Positions 51,973 through 63,948 are shown, numbered from the stretch's first letter. The stretch is DNA of 64,000 nucleotides from Distichodus sexfasciatus (GCA_032718565.1 JAVGVS010000042.1:1967207-2031206), one strand, 5' to 3'. Notes: a model not told the origin generated them from the sequence alone. Made by a program: numbers and translations.

Positions 51973-54900
51973 AAACGTGCCTTTTATTAAATTAAAATTT
52001 GCTAGGGCAAAAATACTTTGATGCGTTGGCGTTCCGAGGGTATTTTAAGGCTCCAGTCTCTTCCGGGCGTGGGTTCGAATCCGCTATAAATGTACTTGCT
52101 TTATTAAGTTAAAATTTACTACACAGAACCCAAAAATACTTTTGATCTTGGTGGCGTTCGAAATTGTTTTTAGTCTCTACTTCAAGATGGCGTGGCCGGC
52201 GGTCTAGGCGCTGGATTAAGGCTCTCCAGTCTCTTGAGGCGTGGGATTAAATCCCCGCTGCCAAAATGTGCTTTTATTAAGTTAGGTACTACACAGAACC
52301 CAAAGACTTTGAGCGGTGGCGTTCGAGGTATTTTAAGTCTCCTACTTCAAGGTAGCGTGGCGTGGGTCTAAGCTGGATTAAGGCTCCCAGTCTCTTGAGG
52401 CGTGGGTTCAAATCCGCTGCTTAAAATATTGCCTTTATTAAGTTAAAATTTACTACACAGAACCCAAAAAAAGACTTTGATGCGGTGACGTTCCGAGAAT
52501 TGTTTTTAAGTCTCCTGCTTCAAGGTAGCGTGGCCGAGCGGTCTAAGGCGCTGGATTAAGGCTCCAGTCTCTTCCGAGGCGTGGGTTCAAATCCCGCTGC
52601 CAAATGTGTGCCTTTAAGTTAAAATTTACTACACAGAACCCAAAAAATACTTTGATGCGCAGCGTTCGAGAATTGTTTTAAGGCTCCAGTCTCTTGGTGA
52701 TGGTTCGAATCCGCTATAAAATGTGCCTTTATTAAGTTAAATTTGCTACAGAACCCCAAAAAATACTTTGATCTTGGTGGCGTTCAGAGGTATTTTTAGG
52801 CTCCAGTCTCTTGAGAGTGGGTTGAATCCACACTTTCACCCAAAATGTGCCTTTATTAAGTTAAAATTTGCTACACAGAACCCCAAAAAATACTTTGAAG
52901 CGGTGACATTCAGAATTATTTTAAGGCTCCAGTCTCTTGGGCGTGGAGTTCGCGAATCCACCGCTACTTAAAATGTGCCTTTATTAAGTTAAAATTTCCT
53001 ACACAGAACTACTTTGAGCGGTGGCGTTCGAGAGAATTGTTTTAAGTCTCCTCACTTCAAGGTAGCGTGGCCGAGTGGTCTAGGCTGGATTAAGGCTCAG
53101 TCTCTTGAGCGTGGGTTCAAATCCCGCTGCCAAAATGTGCCTTTATTAAATTAAAATTTGCTACTAGGAGCCCAAAAATACTTTGATGCGGTGACGTTCA
53201 GAGAATTGTTTTTAAGGCTCCAGTCTCTTGAGCGTGGGTTCGAATCCCAGCTACTTAAAATGTGCCTTTATTAAGTTAAAATTTGCTTTCTGAACCCAAA
53301 AATACTTTTAAATGGTGACATTCAAGAATTGTTTTAAGGCTCAGTCTCTTGAGGCGTGGGTTTGAATCCGCTACTTAAAATGTGCCTTTTAGTAAGTTTA
53401 AATTTACTACACAGAACCCCAAAAAAATGCTTTGAGCGGTGGGCGTTCGAGAAATTGTTTTTAGTCTCCTACATCAGGTAGCGTGGCGGCGGTCTAAGCT
53501 GGATTAAGGCTCCAGTCTCTTCGGGGGCGTGGGTTCAAATCCCACCGCTGCCAAAATGTGCCTTTTATTAAGTTAAAATTTACTACACAGGGCAAAAAGA
53601 CTTCCAGGCGGTGGCGTTCTACGAGGTGTTTTAAGTCTCTTACTTCAAGGTAGCGTGGCAGCCGGTCCTAAGGCGCTGGATTAAGGCTCCAGTCTCTTGG
53701 GCGTGGGTTCGAATCCCGCTGCCAAAATGTGCCTTTTATTAAGTTAAAATTTACTACAAAATACTTTGATGCGGTGACGTTCCGAGAATTGTTTTTAAGT
53801 CTCCTACTTCAGGTAGCGTGGCCGGTCTAAGCTGGATTAGGCTCCCGCTCTTTGGGCGTGGGTTGAATCCGCTGCAAAAGCGTGCCTTTATTAAATTAAG
53901 AATTTGCTACTAGAACCCAAAAAATACTTTGATCACGGTGGCGTTCAGTTGTTTTTAGGCTCCAGTTTCTTTGGGGGCGTGGGTTTGAATCCGCTGCCAA
54001 AATGTGCCTTTTATTAAGTTAAAATTTGCTACACAGAACCCCAAAAAATACTTTGATGCGGTGACGTTCAGAGAATTGTTTTAAGGCTCCAGTCTCTTGG
54101 GGGGTGGGTTCGAATCCCACCGCTGCCAAAACGTGCCTTTTATTAAATTAAAATTTGCTACACAGAACCCACAAAAATACTTTGATGCGGTGACGTTCCG
54201 AGAATTGTTTTAAAAGGCTCCAGTCTCCTGAGGCGTGGGTTGATCCACGCTGCCAAATGTGCCTTTGCAATAGTTTAATTTACTACACAGAACCCCAAAA
54301 ATGCTGAGCGGTGGCGTTCGAGAATTGTTTTAAGTCTCCTACATCAAGGTAGCGTGGCCGGCGGTCCTAGGCTGGATTAAGGCTCAGTCTCTTGAGGCGT
54401 GGGTTCAAATCCGCTGCCAAATGTGCTTTAATGAGGTTAAAATTTACTACACAGAACCCAAAAAGACTTTGAGCGGTGGCGTTCGAGAATTGTTTTAAGT
54501 CTCTTACTTCTAAGGTAAGCGTGGCCAGCCCGGTCCTAAGCTGGATTAAGGCTCTCCCAGTCTCCGAGGCGTGGGTTCAAATCCCACGCTGCCAAAATGT
54601 GCCTTTATTAAGTTAAATTTACTACACAGGACCCCAAAAGAAGAAATACTTTGATCTTGATGACGTTCGAGGTGTTTTAAGTCTCCTCCTTCAGAGTAGC
54701 GTAGAAGCGGTCTAAGCTGGATTAAGGCTCAGTCTCTTTGAGGCGTGGGTTGAATCCCACTTCTTAAGCGTGCCTTTTTATTAAATTAAAATTTGCTACA
54801 GAACCCAAAAATACTTTGATGCGGTGGCGTTCAGTTGTTTTTAAGGCTCCAGTCTTGAGTGGGTTCAAATCCGCTACTTAAAATGTGCCTTTTATTAGTT

Positions 54901-55228
54901 AAAATTTGCTACACAGAACCCCAAAAAATACTTTTGATCTTGGTGGCGTTCAGAGAATTGTTTTGAGCTCAGTCTCTTGAAGTGATGAGTTCGAATCCCG
55001 CTACCAAAATGTGCCTTTTATTAAGTTAAATTTGCTACACAGAACCCCAAAAAATACTTTGATGCGGTGACATTCAGAGAATTGTTTTTAAGGCTCCAGT
55101 CTCTTCGGGGGCGTGGGTTCGAATCCCACCGCTGCCAAAATGTGCCTTTTATTAAGTTTAAATTTGAGAACCCCAAAATACTTTGAAGCGGTAGCGTTCG
55201 AGAATTGTTTTTAAGTCTCCTACATCAA

Positions 55229-55308
55229 GGTAGCGTGGCCGAGCGGTCTAAGTCGCTGGATTAAGGCTCCAGTCTCTTCGGGGGCGTGGGTTCAAATCCA
55301 CCGCTGTA
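55229..55308 (+). tRNA. tRNA-Leu (AAG) in the satellite, damaged 3' end
   Basis: Canonical to the B box (GGTTCAAATCC), then CACCGCTGTA for CACCGCTGCCA. First full unit of a higher-order repeat copy. Confidence 0.6.
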
Positions 55309-56488
55309 AAATGTGCCTTTATTAAGTTAAATTTACTACACAGAACCCAAAAACTTTAAAGCGGTGGCGTTCGAAATTGTTTTAAGTCTCTTACTTCAAG
55401 TAGCGTGGCGGCGGGTCTAAGGCGCTGGATTAAGGCTCCAGTCTCTTTGGGGGCGTGGGTTCAAATCCCACCGCTGCCAAAATGTGCCTTTTATTAAGTT
55501 AAAATTTACTACACAGGACCCCAAAAAATACTTTGATGCGGTGACGTTCGAGAATTGTTTTTAAGTCTCCTACTTCAAGGTAGCGTGGCCGGCCGGTCTA
55601 AAGGCGCTGGATTAGAGCTCCAGTCTCTTTGGGGCGTGGGTTGAATCCCGCTACCAAAGCGTGCCTTTTATTAAATTAAGAATTTGCTACACTGGGGCAA
55701 AAAATACTTTGATCTTGATGGCGTTCCGAGGATTGTTTTTAAGGCTCCAGTCTCTTCGGGGGCGTGGGTTCAAATCCCACCGCTGCCAAAATGTGCCTTT
55801 TATTAAGTTAAAATTTGCTACACAGAACCCCAAAAAATACTTTGATGCGGTGGCGTTCAGAGGTGTTTTTAAGGCTCAGTCTCTTCGAGGCGTGGGTTGA
55901 ATCCCACCGCTGCCAAAATGTGCTATTAAGTTAAAATTTGCTACAGAACCTAAAAATACTTTGAGCGGTGACATTCAGAGAATTGTTTTTAAGGCTCCAG
56001 TCTCTTCGGGGGGCGTGGGTTCGAATCCCACCGCTGCCAAAATGTGCCTTTTATTAAGTTAAAATTTACTACACAGAACCCAAAAAAATACTTTGAAGCG
56101 GTGACGTTCCGAGAATTGTTTTTAAGTCTCCTACATCAAGGTAGTAGCCGGCGGTCTAGGCGGCTGGATTAAGGCTCCAGTCTCTTGAGGCGTGGGTTCA
56201 AATCCACCGCTGCTGAAATGTGCCTTTATTAAGTTAAATTTACTACACAGAACCCAAAAAAAGACTTTGAAGCGGTGACGTTCCGAGAATTGTTTTTAAG
56301 TCTCTTACTTCAAGGTAGCGTGGCCGGCCCGGTCTGGCGCTGGATTAAGGCTCAGACCTCAACCCGGGCGTGGGTTCCAAATCCGCTGCCAAAATGTGCC
56401 TTTATTAGTTAAAATTTACTACACAGGACCCAAAAAATACTTTGATGCGGTGACGTTCCGAGAATGGTTTTTAAGTCTCCTACTTCAA

Positions 56489-56570
56489 GGTAGCGTGGCC
56501 GAGCGGTCTAAGGCGCTGGATTAAGGCTCCAGTCTCTTTGGGGGCGTGGGTTCGAATCCCACCGCTGCCA
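56489..56570 (+). tRNA. tRNA-Leu (AAG) in the satellite, intact
   Basis: Identical in all structural parts to the stand-alone gene at 38202: acceptor, D arm, CTGGA-TTAAGGC-TCCAG, variable arm, T arm. TTTTT follows 9 bases downstream. Third full unit of its higher-order copy. Confidence 0.9.
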
Positions 56571-57050
56571 AAACTTGCCTTTTTATTAAGTGCATTTTGC
56601 TAGAACCCAAAAAATACTTTGATCTTGGTGTGACGTTCGAGATTGTTTTAAGGCTCCAGTCTCTTGGTAGGTTCAAATCCGCTGCCAAATGTGCCTTTTA
56701 TTAAGTTAAATTTGCTACACAGAACCCCAAAAAATACTTTGATGAGGTGACGTTCAGAGAATTGTTTTTAAGGCTCCAGTCTCTTCGGGGGCGTGGGTTC
56801 GAATCCCACCGCTGCCAAAATGTGCCTTTTATTAAGTTAAAATTTGCTACACAGAACCCCAAAAAATACTTTGAAGCGGTGACATTCAGAGAATTGTTTT
56901 TAAGGCTCCAGTCTCTTCGGGGGGCGTGGGTTCGAATCCCACCGCTGCCAAAATGTGCCTTTTATTAAGTTTAAATTTACTACACAGAACCCACAAAAAT
57001 ACTTTGAAGCGGTGACGTTCCGAGAATTGTTTTTAAGTCTCCTACATCAA

Positions 57051-57125
57051 GGTAGCGTGGCCGAGCGGTCTAAGGCGCTGGATTAAGGCTCCAGTCTTAG
57101 GCGTGAGTTCCAAATCCCGCTGCCA
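57051..57125 (+). pseudogene. tRNA-Leu (AAG) in the satellite, variable-arm deletion
   Basis: Perfect to CTCCAGTCT, then AGGCGTGAGTTCCAAATCCC with lost bases in the variable and T arms. Confidence 0.65.
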
Positions 57126-57226
57126 AAATGTGCGCACCGTAAGTTAAAATTTACTACACACAGAACCCAAAAAAAGACTTTGAAGCGGTGACGTTCCGAG
57201 AATTGTTTTTAAGTCTCTTACTTCAA

Positions 57227-57308
57227 GGTAGCGTGGCCGAGCGGTCTAAGGCGCTGGATTAAGGCTCCAGTCTCTTCGGGGGCGTGGGTTCAAATCCCAC
57301 CGCTGCCA
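57227..57308 (+). tRNA. tRNA-Leu (AAG) in the satellite, intact
   Basis: 82 nt, all stems paired, B box GGTTCAAATCC (one change from consensus that does not break pairing), TTTT terminator 9 bases after the end. Second full unit of its copy. Confidence 0.88.
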
Positions 57309-59151
57309 AAATGTGCCTTTTATTAAGTTAAAATTTACTACACAGGACCCCCAAAAATACTTTGATCACGTTGACGTTCGAGAAATTATTTTTAGTCTCT
57401 ACTTCAAGAGTAGCGTGGCGAAGCGGTCTAAGTAGCTGGATTAAGGCTCAGTCCTTTGGGGCGTGGGTTGAATCCACCGCTGCCAGCATTTTTATTAGAA
57501 TAAGAATTTGCTACACAAATTAAAAAATACTTTGATGCGGTGGCGTTCGAGGATTGTTTTTAAGGCTCAGTCTCGCCGGGCGTGGGGTTCCGTCCACAGC
57601 TGCCAAAATGTGCCTTTTATTAAGTTAAAATTGCTACACAGAACCCCCAAAAAATGCTGATCGCGGTGGCGTGAGAGAATTGTTTTAAGGCTCCAGTCTC
57701 CGAGGCGTGGTTGAATCCGCTACAAATGTACTAACAATGGGGTGTTGCTACAGAACCCCCAAAAAATACTTTGAAGCAGGTGACATTCAGAGAATTGTTT
57801 TTTAAGGCTCCAGTCTCCGGGCGTGGGTTGATCCCGCTGCCAAAATGTGCCTTTATTAAGTTTAAATTTACTACACAGAACTAAAAAATATACTTTGAAG
57901 CGGTAGCGTTCGAGAAATTGTTTTGCGTCTCGACATCAGGTAAGCGTGGCCGGTCTAAAAGCTGGATTAAACTCCAGTCTCTTGAGCGTGGGTTCAAATC
58001 CGCTGCCAAAATATTGCCTTTTATTAAGTTAAAATTTACTACACAGAACCCAAAAAAAGACTTTGAAGCGGTGACGTTCCGAGAATTGTTTTTAAGTCTC
58101 TTACTTCAAGGTAGCGTGGCCGAGCGGTCTAAGGCGCTGGATTAGACTCCAGTCTCTGCCGAGGCGTGGGTTCCGTCCCGCTGCCAAAAATGTGCCTTTT
58201 ATTAAGTTAAAATTTACTACACAGGACCCCAAAAAATACTTTGATGCGGTGACGTTCCGAGAATTGTTTTTAAGTCTCCTACTTCAAGGTAAGCGTGGCC
58301 GAGAGAGGTCTAAGGCTGCATTAAGGCTCAGTCTCTTTGAAGTGAGTTGAATCCACACGCTTAAAACGTGCCTTTTATTAAATTAAAATTTGCTACACAG
58401 AACCCAAAAAAATACTTTGATGCGGTGACGTTCCGAGGATTGTTTTTAAGGCTCAGTCTCTTAGTGGGTTCAAATCCATTACCAAAATGTGCCTTTTATT
58501 AAGTTAAAATTTGCTACACAGAGACCCCCAAAAAATACTTTGATCTTGGTGGCGTTCAGAGAATTGTTTTAAGGCTCAGTCTCCGAGTGGAGTTCGAATC
58601 CCACACTGCCAAAATGTGCCTTTTATTAAAGTTAAAATTTGCTACACAGAACCCCAAAATGCTTTGAGCGGTGACAATTCAATTGTTTTAAGGCTCAGTC
58701 TCTTAGGAAGTGGGTTGAATCCCCGCTGTAAAATGTGCCTTTTATTAAGTTTTAAATTTACTACACAGAACTAAAAAATACTTTGAAAGCGGTGGCGTTC
58801 AGTGTTTTAGTCTCTACATCAGGTAGCGTGTGGGTCCTAAAGGCGCTGGATTAAGAGCTCAATCTTGAGGCGTGGGTTGAATCCCGCTGCCAAATGTGCC
58901 TTTTATTGAGATTAAATTTACTACCTGAACCAAAAAAATACTTTGAAGGCGGTGGCGTTCGAGGTGTTTTAAGTCTCTTACTTCAAGGTAGCGTGGCAGG
59001 CGGTCTAAAGGCGTGTAGTTGGAACTCCAGGTCTCTTGAGCGTGGGTTCAAATCCGCTGCCAAAATGTGCCTTTATTAAGTTAAAATTTACTACACAGGA
59101 CCCCAAAAAAATGCTGATGCGGTGGCGTTCGAGGTGTTTTGTCTATTTCAA

Positions 59152-59233
59152 GGTAGCGTGGCCGGCCGGTCTAAGGCGCTGCATTAAGGCTCCAGTCTCT
59201 TTGGGGGCGTGGGTTCGAATCCCACCGCTGCCA
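59152..59233 (+). tRNA. tRNA-Leu (AAG) in the satellite, near-intact
   Basis: 82 nt; GGCCGGCCGG for GGCCGAGCGG in the A box and CTGCA for CTGGA in the anticodon stem. Remaining arms perfect. Confidence 0.65.
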
Positions 59234-59562
59234 AAACGTGCCTTTTATTAAATTAAAATTTGCTACACAGAACCCCAAAAAATACTTTGATGCGGTGGCG
59301 TTCAGAGAATAGTTTTTTTAGGCTCAGTCTCTTGGCGTGGGTTGAATCCGCTACCAAATGTGCCTTTTATTGATTTAATTTCTAGAACCCAAAAAAGACT
59401 TTGAAGCGGTGGCGTTCTGAGAATTGTTTTAAGTCTCTCCTACTTCAAGGTAGCGTGTGGCGAAGCGGCGGGTCCTAAGGCGGCTGGATTAAGAGCTCCA
59501 GTCTCTTGACGTGGAGTTCGAATCCACCGCTGCTAAAATGTTAAAATTTACTACACAGAACC

Positions 59563-59803
59563 AAGCCAACCATTCATTAGTGCTTTGAAAACTGACATGG
59601 TAGTGGTCACGATGACTAACAAAATAAAAATCTCTGAAATTATTTACTTTGGTTAATCGCGGATGATGACCAGAGAGCGGGAAATGGCCAAGGAGGCACA
59701 GGTGATGAGAGAGAAGAGATGGTATAAGTAAATAAATAGCGGTGATTTTGCTTGAAATGTTTACTTATAAAGTTACGCCCTTGACTACCAGTAGTAATAT
59801 GAA
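59563..59803. other. end of the satellite, nothing recognised
   Basis: The array stops inside a spacer (TACTACACAGAACC). The next 240 bp show no repeat, gene or RNA I recognise. Confidence 0.5.
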
Positions 59804-60435
59804 CAGTGTTGGGGAGTAACGGTATACATGTACGGCGTTAAGTAATTTAGGAGAAATACAAAATATGAGTAACTGTATTCCGTTACAGCTACCGTTTAAA
59901 TAGGTGATAATTACAATACAGTTACTTTGTTGAAATAAATGGATTACACTGTGGTCTTTTCCTGTTTCATATGTTAGGCTATCTCTCTATCCCCTCTCTA
60001 ATTTTGGTGATTCCACGCATTGCCGGAAACCCAAACAAAACACGCAATAAGAGGCTCTAATGTAAGCGTCCTGTTAATGTTGGTGGCGTCAGTTACACAA
60101 TGGACCCAGAGTCAGCACAACAGAACCGAAAGTGCCGGGCAGGAATGCATTTCTTACTCGGAAATTTCGCCTCCCTCCTCTACCTGCAGTAAATATATTG
60201 TCTATTCAGGGAGATTTGGGCAACAGCCATTTGGTAGAAAAAACAAACAAAATTTGCAGGATGTGATTGCTACATTCATGTGGTTATTAAAAAGCATGAC
60301 AATATATTAAAGCAATCAAAAGCATTCAGGGCCGTTACTCATTGATAACCGCGGAATCGTTACAAACTACATTTTGGGGCATGTATTCTGTAATCTGTAG
60401 TGGAATACATTTTAAAAGTAACCTTCCCAACACTG
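59804..60435. mobile_element. non-autonomous hAT-like element
   Basis: Ends CAGTGTTGGGGAGTAACGGT and AAAAGTAACCTTCCCAACACTG are inverted. Flanks AATATGAA and AATATAGA fit an aged 8-bp target duplication. 632 bp, interior frames uninformative. Confidence 0.8.
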
Positions 60436-61015
60436 AATATAGAAATACACTTCTCTGCAAGAAAATCAATGTGTTTCATCTTGACTTAACCACAATTCAC
60501 GGCATCTTTACGGTTTTCTGTAACAAATTCAAAATAATGTTTCTATAACACATTACAAAACAAAAAATTGTCAATATCTGCGAGTTAAATGAGGTGGGTG
60601 GGTTACATGCTAAAGGGATTTATCGTTACTGCGCATGTCTGTTATAATGAAGTCTCTTCAAAATAGTGATGCAAATTTACGACTCTTTTAAGAGAGTTGG
60701 TTCTTATATTTCGACTCACTAAAAGAGCGGCTTATTACGACTCCCCAAAAGCGGCTCCTTGAATTTTTAGTTTGCTTAAATTAATTCACAAAATAGTTAT
60801 AAATTAAAATTAAATTAAATTACTAGGGTATTAAATAGTGTACAAACCATACCTTATTAAATGTTATTTATATGGTCTATTTTACTCAACATGGAACAGA
60901 GTGCTACAAAAATAAATGTAAAAGTACAAAAACCAAACCATTTTTTTTTTCTAATTTTGCACTCTCGCACGGATTATCGCTCGTTTGTAGGTAACGTTGT
61001 GTTTTGAGATTAAAT

Positions 61016-61255
61016 CTACCCACCACCCACCGCTAAGGACAGGGTAAGGAACTTAAAGATGTGCTCAGCTTCTGCTCTCATTGAGTAAATCAAGGCGTTT
61101 ACCTGCACTGTCTCTTTCTCCTCGGTAAGGCGGGATGCAACTCTGTACCTGGCCAACAGCTGTTTCCAAACAGGCTTAGAGAAGTCGAACTGCTTCATCG
61201 GTGAGAATTTAGACATGGCGATGCCGCACTTAGGTTTAGAAAAAGGTTGCCACAA
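61016..61255 (-). pseudogene. LTR-retrotransposon gag fragment
   Basis: - strand frame with FDFSKPVWKQLLARYRVASR then LTEEKETVQVNALIYSMRAE and AEHIFKF. This D-F-W--W---F-RYR-AS ... VQVN-LIY-MG-EA--IF pattern is the N-terminal gag region of fish Ty3-type retrotransposons. No pol, protease or LTR is visible nearby, so it is an isolated, broken piece. Confidence 0.65.
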
Positions 61256-62034
61256 GGGTCTTCTTAGTGGTTTTTCTGATGCTTTCTAAACACTTTTGAC
61301 TAATTTTGGCAAGCAACAAGACGCTTTCTGTTTTGTCCAGCGCAGACTGACAGTCCAGCGCTTATTCATAGAACAGTACAATGATACGTAATAAGCGTAA
61401 CCCACAGACGTCACTCTTGCGCAGTAGCAATACATCGCACACAACTCATTCAACTCATTTCCCAGGACACACAATTTATTTTTTGTAATACGTCAAAATA
61501 AGCACAACGCCGACTGTTTTTGACATATGTGCAAGATCAGAAGGCCCTACAAAAGAACGGGTTTCAAGATTTACGCCATCCTAGTGTCCAGTAGTTTCGA
61601 ACGAGGCCGCTGTCCTCTACGATGTGTGTTATGACGCGGAGGAGTGAAAATGTCGCTCGACAACAACCGTAGAAACTGAAATAAGGCGGCCAAAACGACG
61701 GCATGCGAAAGATTCCTTGAGTAAAACAGACAGTCGATGTTCATACCATTATGTTCTGAGTAAAACGTTGCTTTTCATGCATACCGGACTAAGGCTCTGT
61801 CTTAAGGCTTAACTAAGACTTTCTTAGTTTTAATGCGTCATCATTACTGTAATATTCTTGAGATAAATATATCTGTACAAAACTACTAAGGTGTGTTGAG
61901 GTAATCTGTGAAAAGTGCCTGAATTAACATAAGCTTTGGAACAGTCCGATATCACTCTTGCAACGTGCACTCATCCAATGTCTCCATTATTTTAACAGGA
62001 TAAATATGCCAGACATTTTTTTCCCTTTAAGCCC
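61256..62034. other. unassigned sequence between retroelement fragments
   Basis: No gene seen. Some of it may be flanking retrotransposon or LTR sequence, but no direct repeat supports this. Confidence 0.4.
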
Positions 62035-62290
62035 CTAGCTCCCAAGGGGGCATAGGCCATCGACAACACTTCGCCATCTATCGCGGCTCTTGGCTGTCCT
62101 TTCTGCCTCCATCCAGTTGGTCCCAATCTGCTTCAACTCCGAGTCTGCATCCCGCCTCCAACTGTTCCTAGGCCGGCCCCTCTTCCGCCTTCCCTGTGGA
62201 TTCCAGTTTAAGGCCTGGCGGGTGATACTGGAGGCTGGTTTCCTCAGTGTGTGTCCTATCCAGCCCCACTTTCTTCTTAGAATCTTAGAA
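62035..62290 (-). mobile_element. LINE (RTE-like) ORF2 C-terminus
   Basis: - strand frame: ILRRKWGWIGHTLRKPASSI, TRQALNWNPQGRRKRGRPRN, SWRRDADSELKQIGTNWMEA, ERTAKSRDRWRSVVDGLCPL then GS and TAG at 62035-62037. W-W-GH-LR, NPQG-RKRGRP and the final W-R--V-GLC are hallmarks of this LINE group's C-terminal domain. The 5' end is cut by tRNA-Leu-derived sequence at 62296. Confidence 0.85.
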
Positions 62291-63762
62291 ATATGCCAGA
62301 CTGGTGCTACATTAAGGTCCCAGTCTCTTTGGAGGTGTAGGTTTGAATCCTGTCCTTGCTAGTTGGCATTGCAGGATATGGGAACCGACAATAAAAGTCC
62401 CTGTGCTCTATACAACTAATTCCATAAACTTTACAAGAAAAAAAAAATCATGTTTAACACTTGAAAAATAAGAGTAGTAATAAGACTAATGGCACTGGAC
62501 ATCAGTCATTGTGTCCAAAACGTCCATTGTCACCATCTACAGGCCTATCAGAGCCTCAAAGGAATCCGAAATGATTATGAAGAGCAATGCCCAGTAAACA
62601 ATTGAGTATGAGTATTCAAAAAAGCCACTGGTCTTAAGGTAGCATGGCAAAGGGATCTAGGGTGCTAATCAAATCCCTATGTATTCAAGAAAGTCTGTGG
62701 TGTTAATGTAGTGTAGCTGTGTTGGATTCAGACTCCAGTCTCTTTAGAGGCATGGGTTCTATTCCCACTGCTGCCAGCAGTTTATGATTTTGATGTTACA
62801 GGTGCTAGACAGTGATTATAAAGACCAAAGCGCTGGACGTATGTTCTAGTCTCTCTGGAGGCGTAGGTTCAAATCCTACCGCTAACTGCAGGTGTTTAGA
62901 ATGCGATGTTACAGGTGCTGGGGGTTCTTATTAAGAGCAATGTACACTAATTCCATAAGTATGCAAGAATATGTAGGACATTGAGGTAGTGTGGCAGAGC
63001 AGTCTAAGGAACTGAGTTAAGAGTCCAGGTTAAGGTTCAAATCCCACTTCTGCTAGTTGGTATTTAGATTGTGCCTTTAAAGGTGCTAGGAGGTGATTTT
63101 AAAGACCAATGCACACCAATTAACTGTTTCACTAAGCATTTAAGAGTCTAAGTGATAGAGCTAGTGTGGTAGATTGTGACGTTACAGGTGCTAAAAAGTG
63201 ATTGTAAAGACCAACGAGCACTATAAACTGTTTCCATGTGTATTTGAAAAAGTCTAAAGCATCAGGTTAACATAGCTAAGCGGTCTAAGGTACTGGACTA
63301 AGGTTTCAGTCTCTCTAGAGACAGTAGCTCAAATCAAGGTGCTTATATTACAGATACTAGGAAGTGATTGTAAACACTAAACTGTTTCCATATGTATTTG
63401 AAGAAAAAGTCATGGAAGCATGGCTGAGTGATCAATGTACTGGAATATGGTTCCACTCTCTTTGCGGATACGGATTCCAATCTCACTGCTGCTATTCGGC
63501 CTTTAGGTTGTGTCTTTTCTGGGACATTTTTATTAAGAAAAAACAATGTGCCCTCATCAACACATTTCCATAAGTTTTAAATATCTGCGGGTTTCTAGGT
63601 ACTATGACCAAATGGTCTAATGTACTTGCTTTAGTCTATATGGAAGCAGGGGTGCAAATGTCACAGATACCTTCAGCCTTTTAGATAGTTGCATTACAGG
63701 TGCTGGGAGATGCTTATAAAGAGCACTGCTCTTAAGTTTTTCCATGAGTAATTGAGAATATT

Positions 63763-63844
63763 GCTAGCGTAGCCGAGTGGTCTAAGGTGTTGCTTTTATG
63801 CTCCAGTCTCTTGGGAGGTGTGGGTTCAAATCCTACTGCTGCCA
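63763..63844 (+). pseudogene. tRNA-Leu-derived copy, altered anticodon arm
   Basis: 82 nt, GCTAGCGTAGCCGAGTGGTC; TTGCT-TTTATGC-TCCAG breaks the stem and places TAT at the anticodon. T arm GTGGGTTCAAATCCTAC has a mismatch. Confidence 0.65.
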
Positions 63845-63948
63845 GCAGCCTTTTAGATTGTGATTTTAGAGGTGTTGGGGTAATTCAGGAAACTAATGCA
63901 CACTAATTAACTGTTTCCATAAGTATTCATGAAAGCTTAATGTAGGAA

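Larger units (their letters stand above)
48021..59562 (+). repeat. tRNA-Leu satellite: about 43 full and 32 half units
   Basis: Full units (about 182 bp) are a whole tRNA-Leu plus a spacer AAATGTGCCTTTTATTAAGT ... TACACAGAACCC ... ACTTTGATGCGGTGACGTTC ... GAATTGTTTTTAAGTCTCCT ACTTCAA. Half units (about 131 bp) run from GAATTGTTTT straight into TAAGGCTCCAGTCTC, keeping only the tRNA 3' half. By eye full units start near 48286, 48440, 48739, 49058, 49227, 49640, 49811, 49979, 50152, 50315, 50609, 50780, 51200, 51379, 51560, 51715, 51893, 52190, 52350, 52524 and 53060, then in threes from 53477. Most copies carry small deletions; those with a complete 82-nt tRNA are listed separately. All tRNA copies are AAG type. 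Confidence 0.93.
53477..59562 (+). repeat. higher-order repeat (3 full + 3 half units), about 0.87-0.91 kb, seven starts
   Basis: First full units start at 53477, 54348, 55229, 56140, 57051, 57939 and 58822 (intervals 871, 881, 911, 911, 888, 883). In every copy the first full unit is led by ACATCA(A)GG, the second by CTCTTACTTC, the third usually by CTCCTACTTC. CACAGGACCC follows the second, and the spacer GTGCC-TTTATTAAATTAA usually follows the third. Three half units come next. The seventh copy is cut short after one half and one full unit. Confidence 0.92.

Noticed and set aside
48021..59562. Regular repeat-spacer pattern considered as a CRISPR array
   Set aside because: Units are 131-182 bp, spacers are homologous to each other, and the repeated part is a eukaryotic tRNA gene in vertebrate-type DNA.
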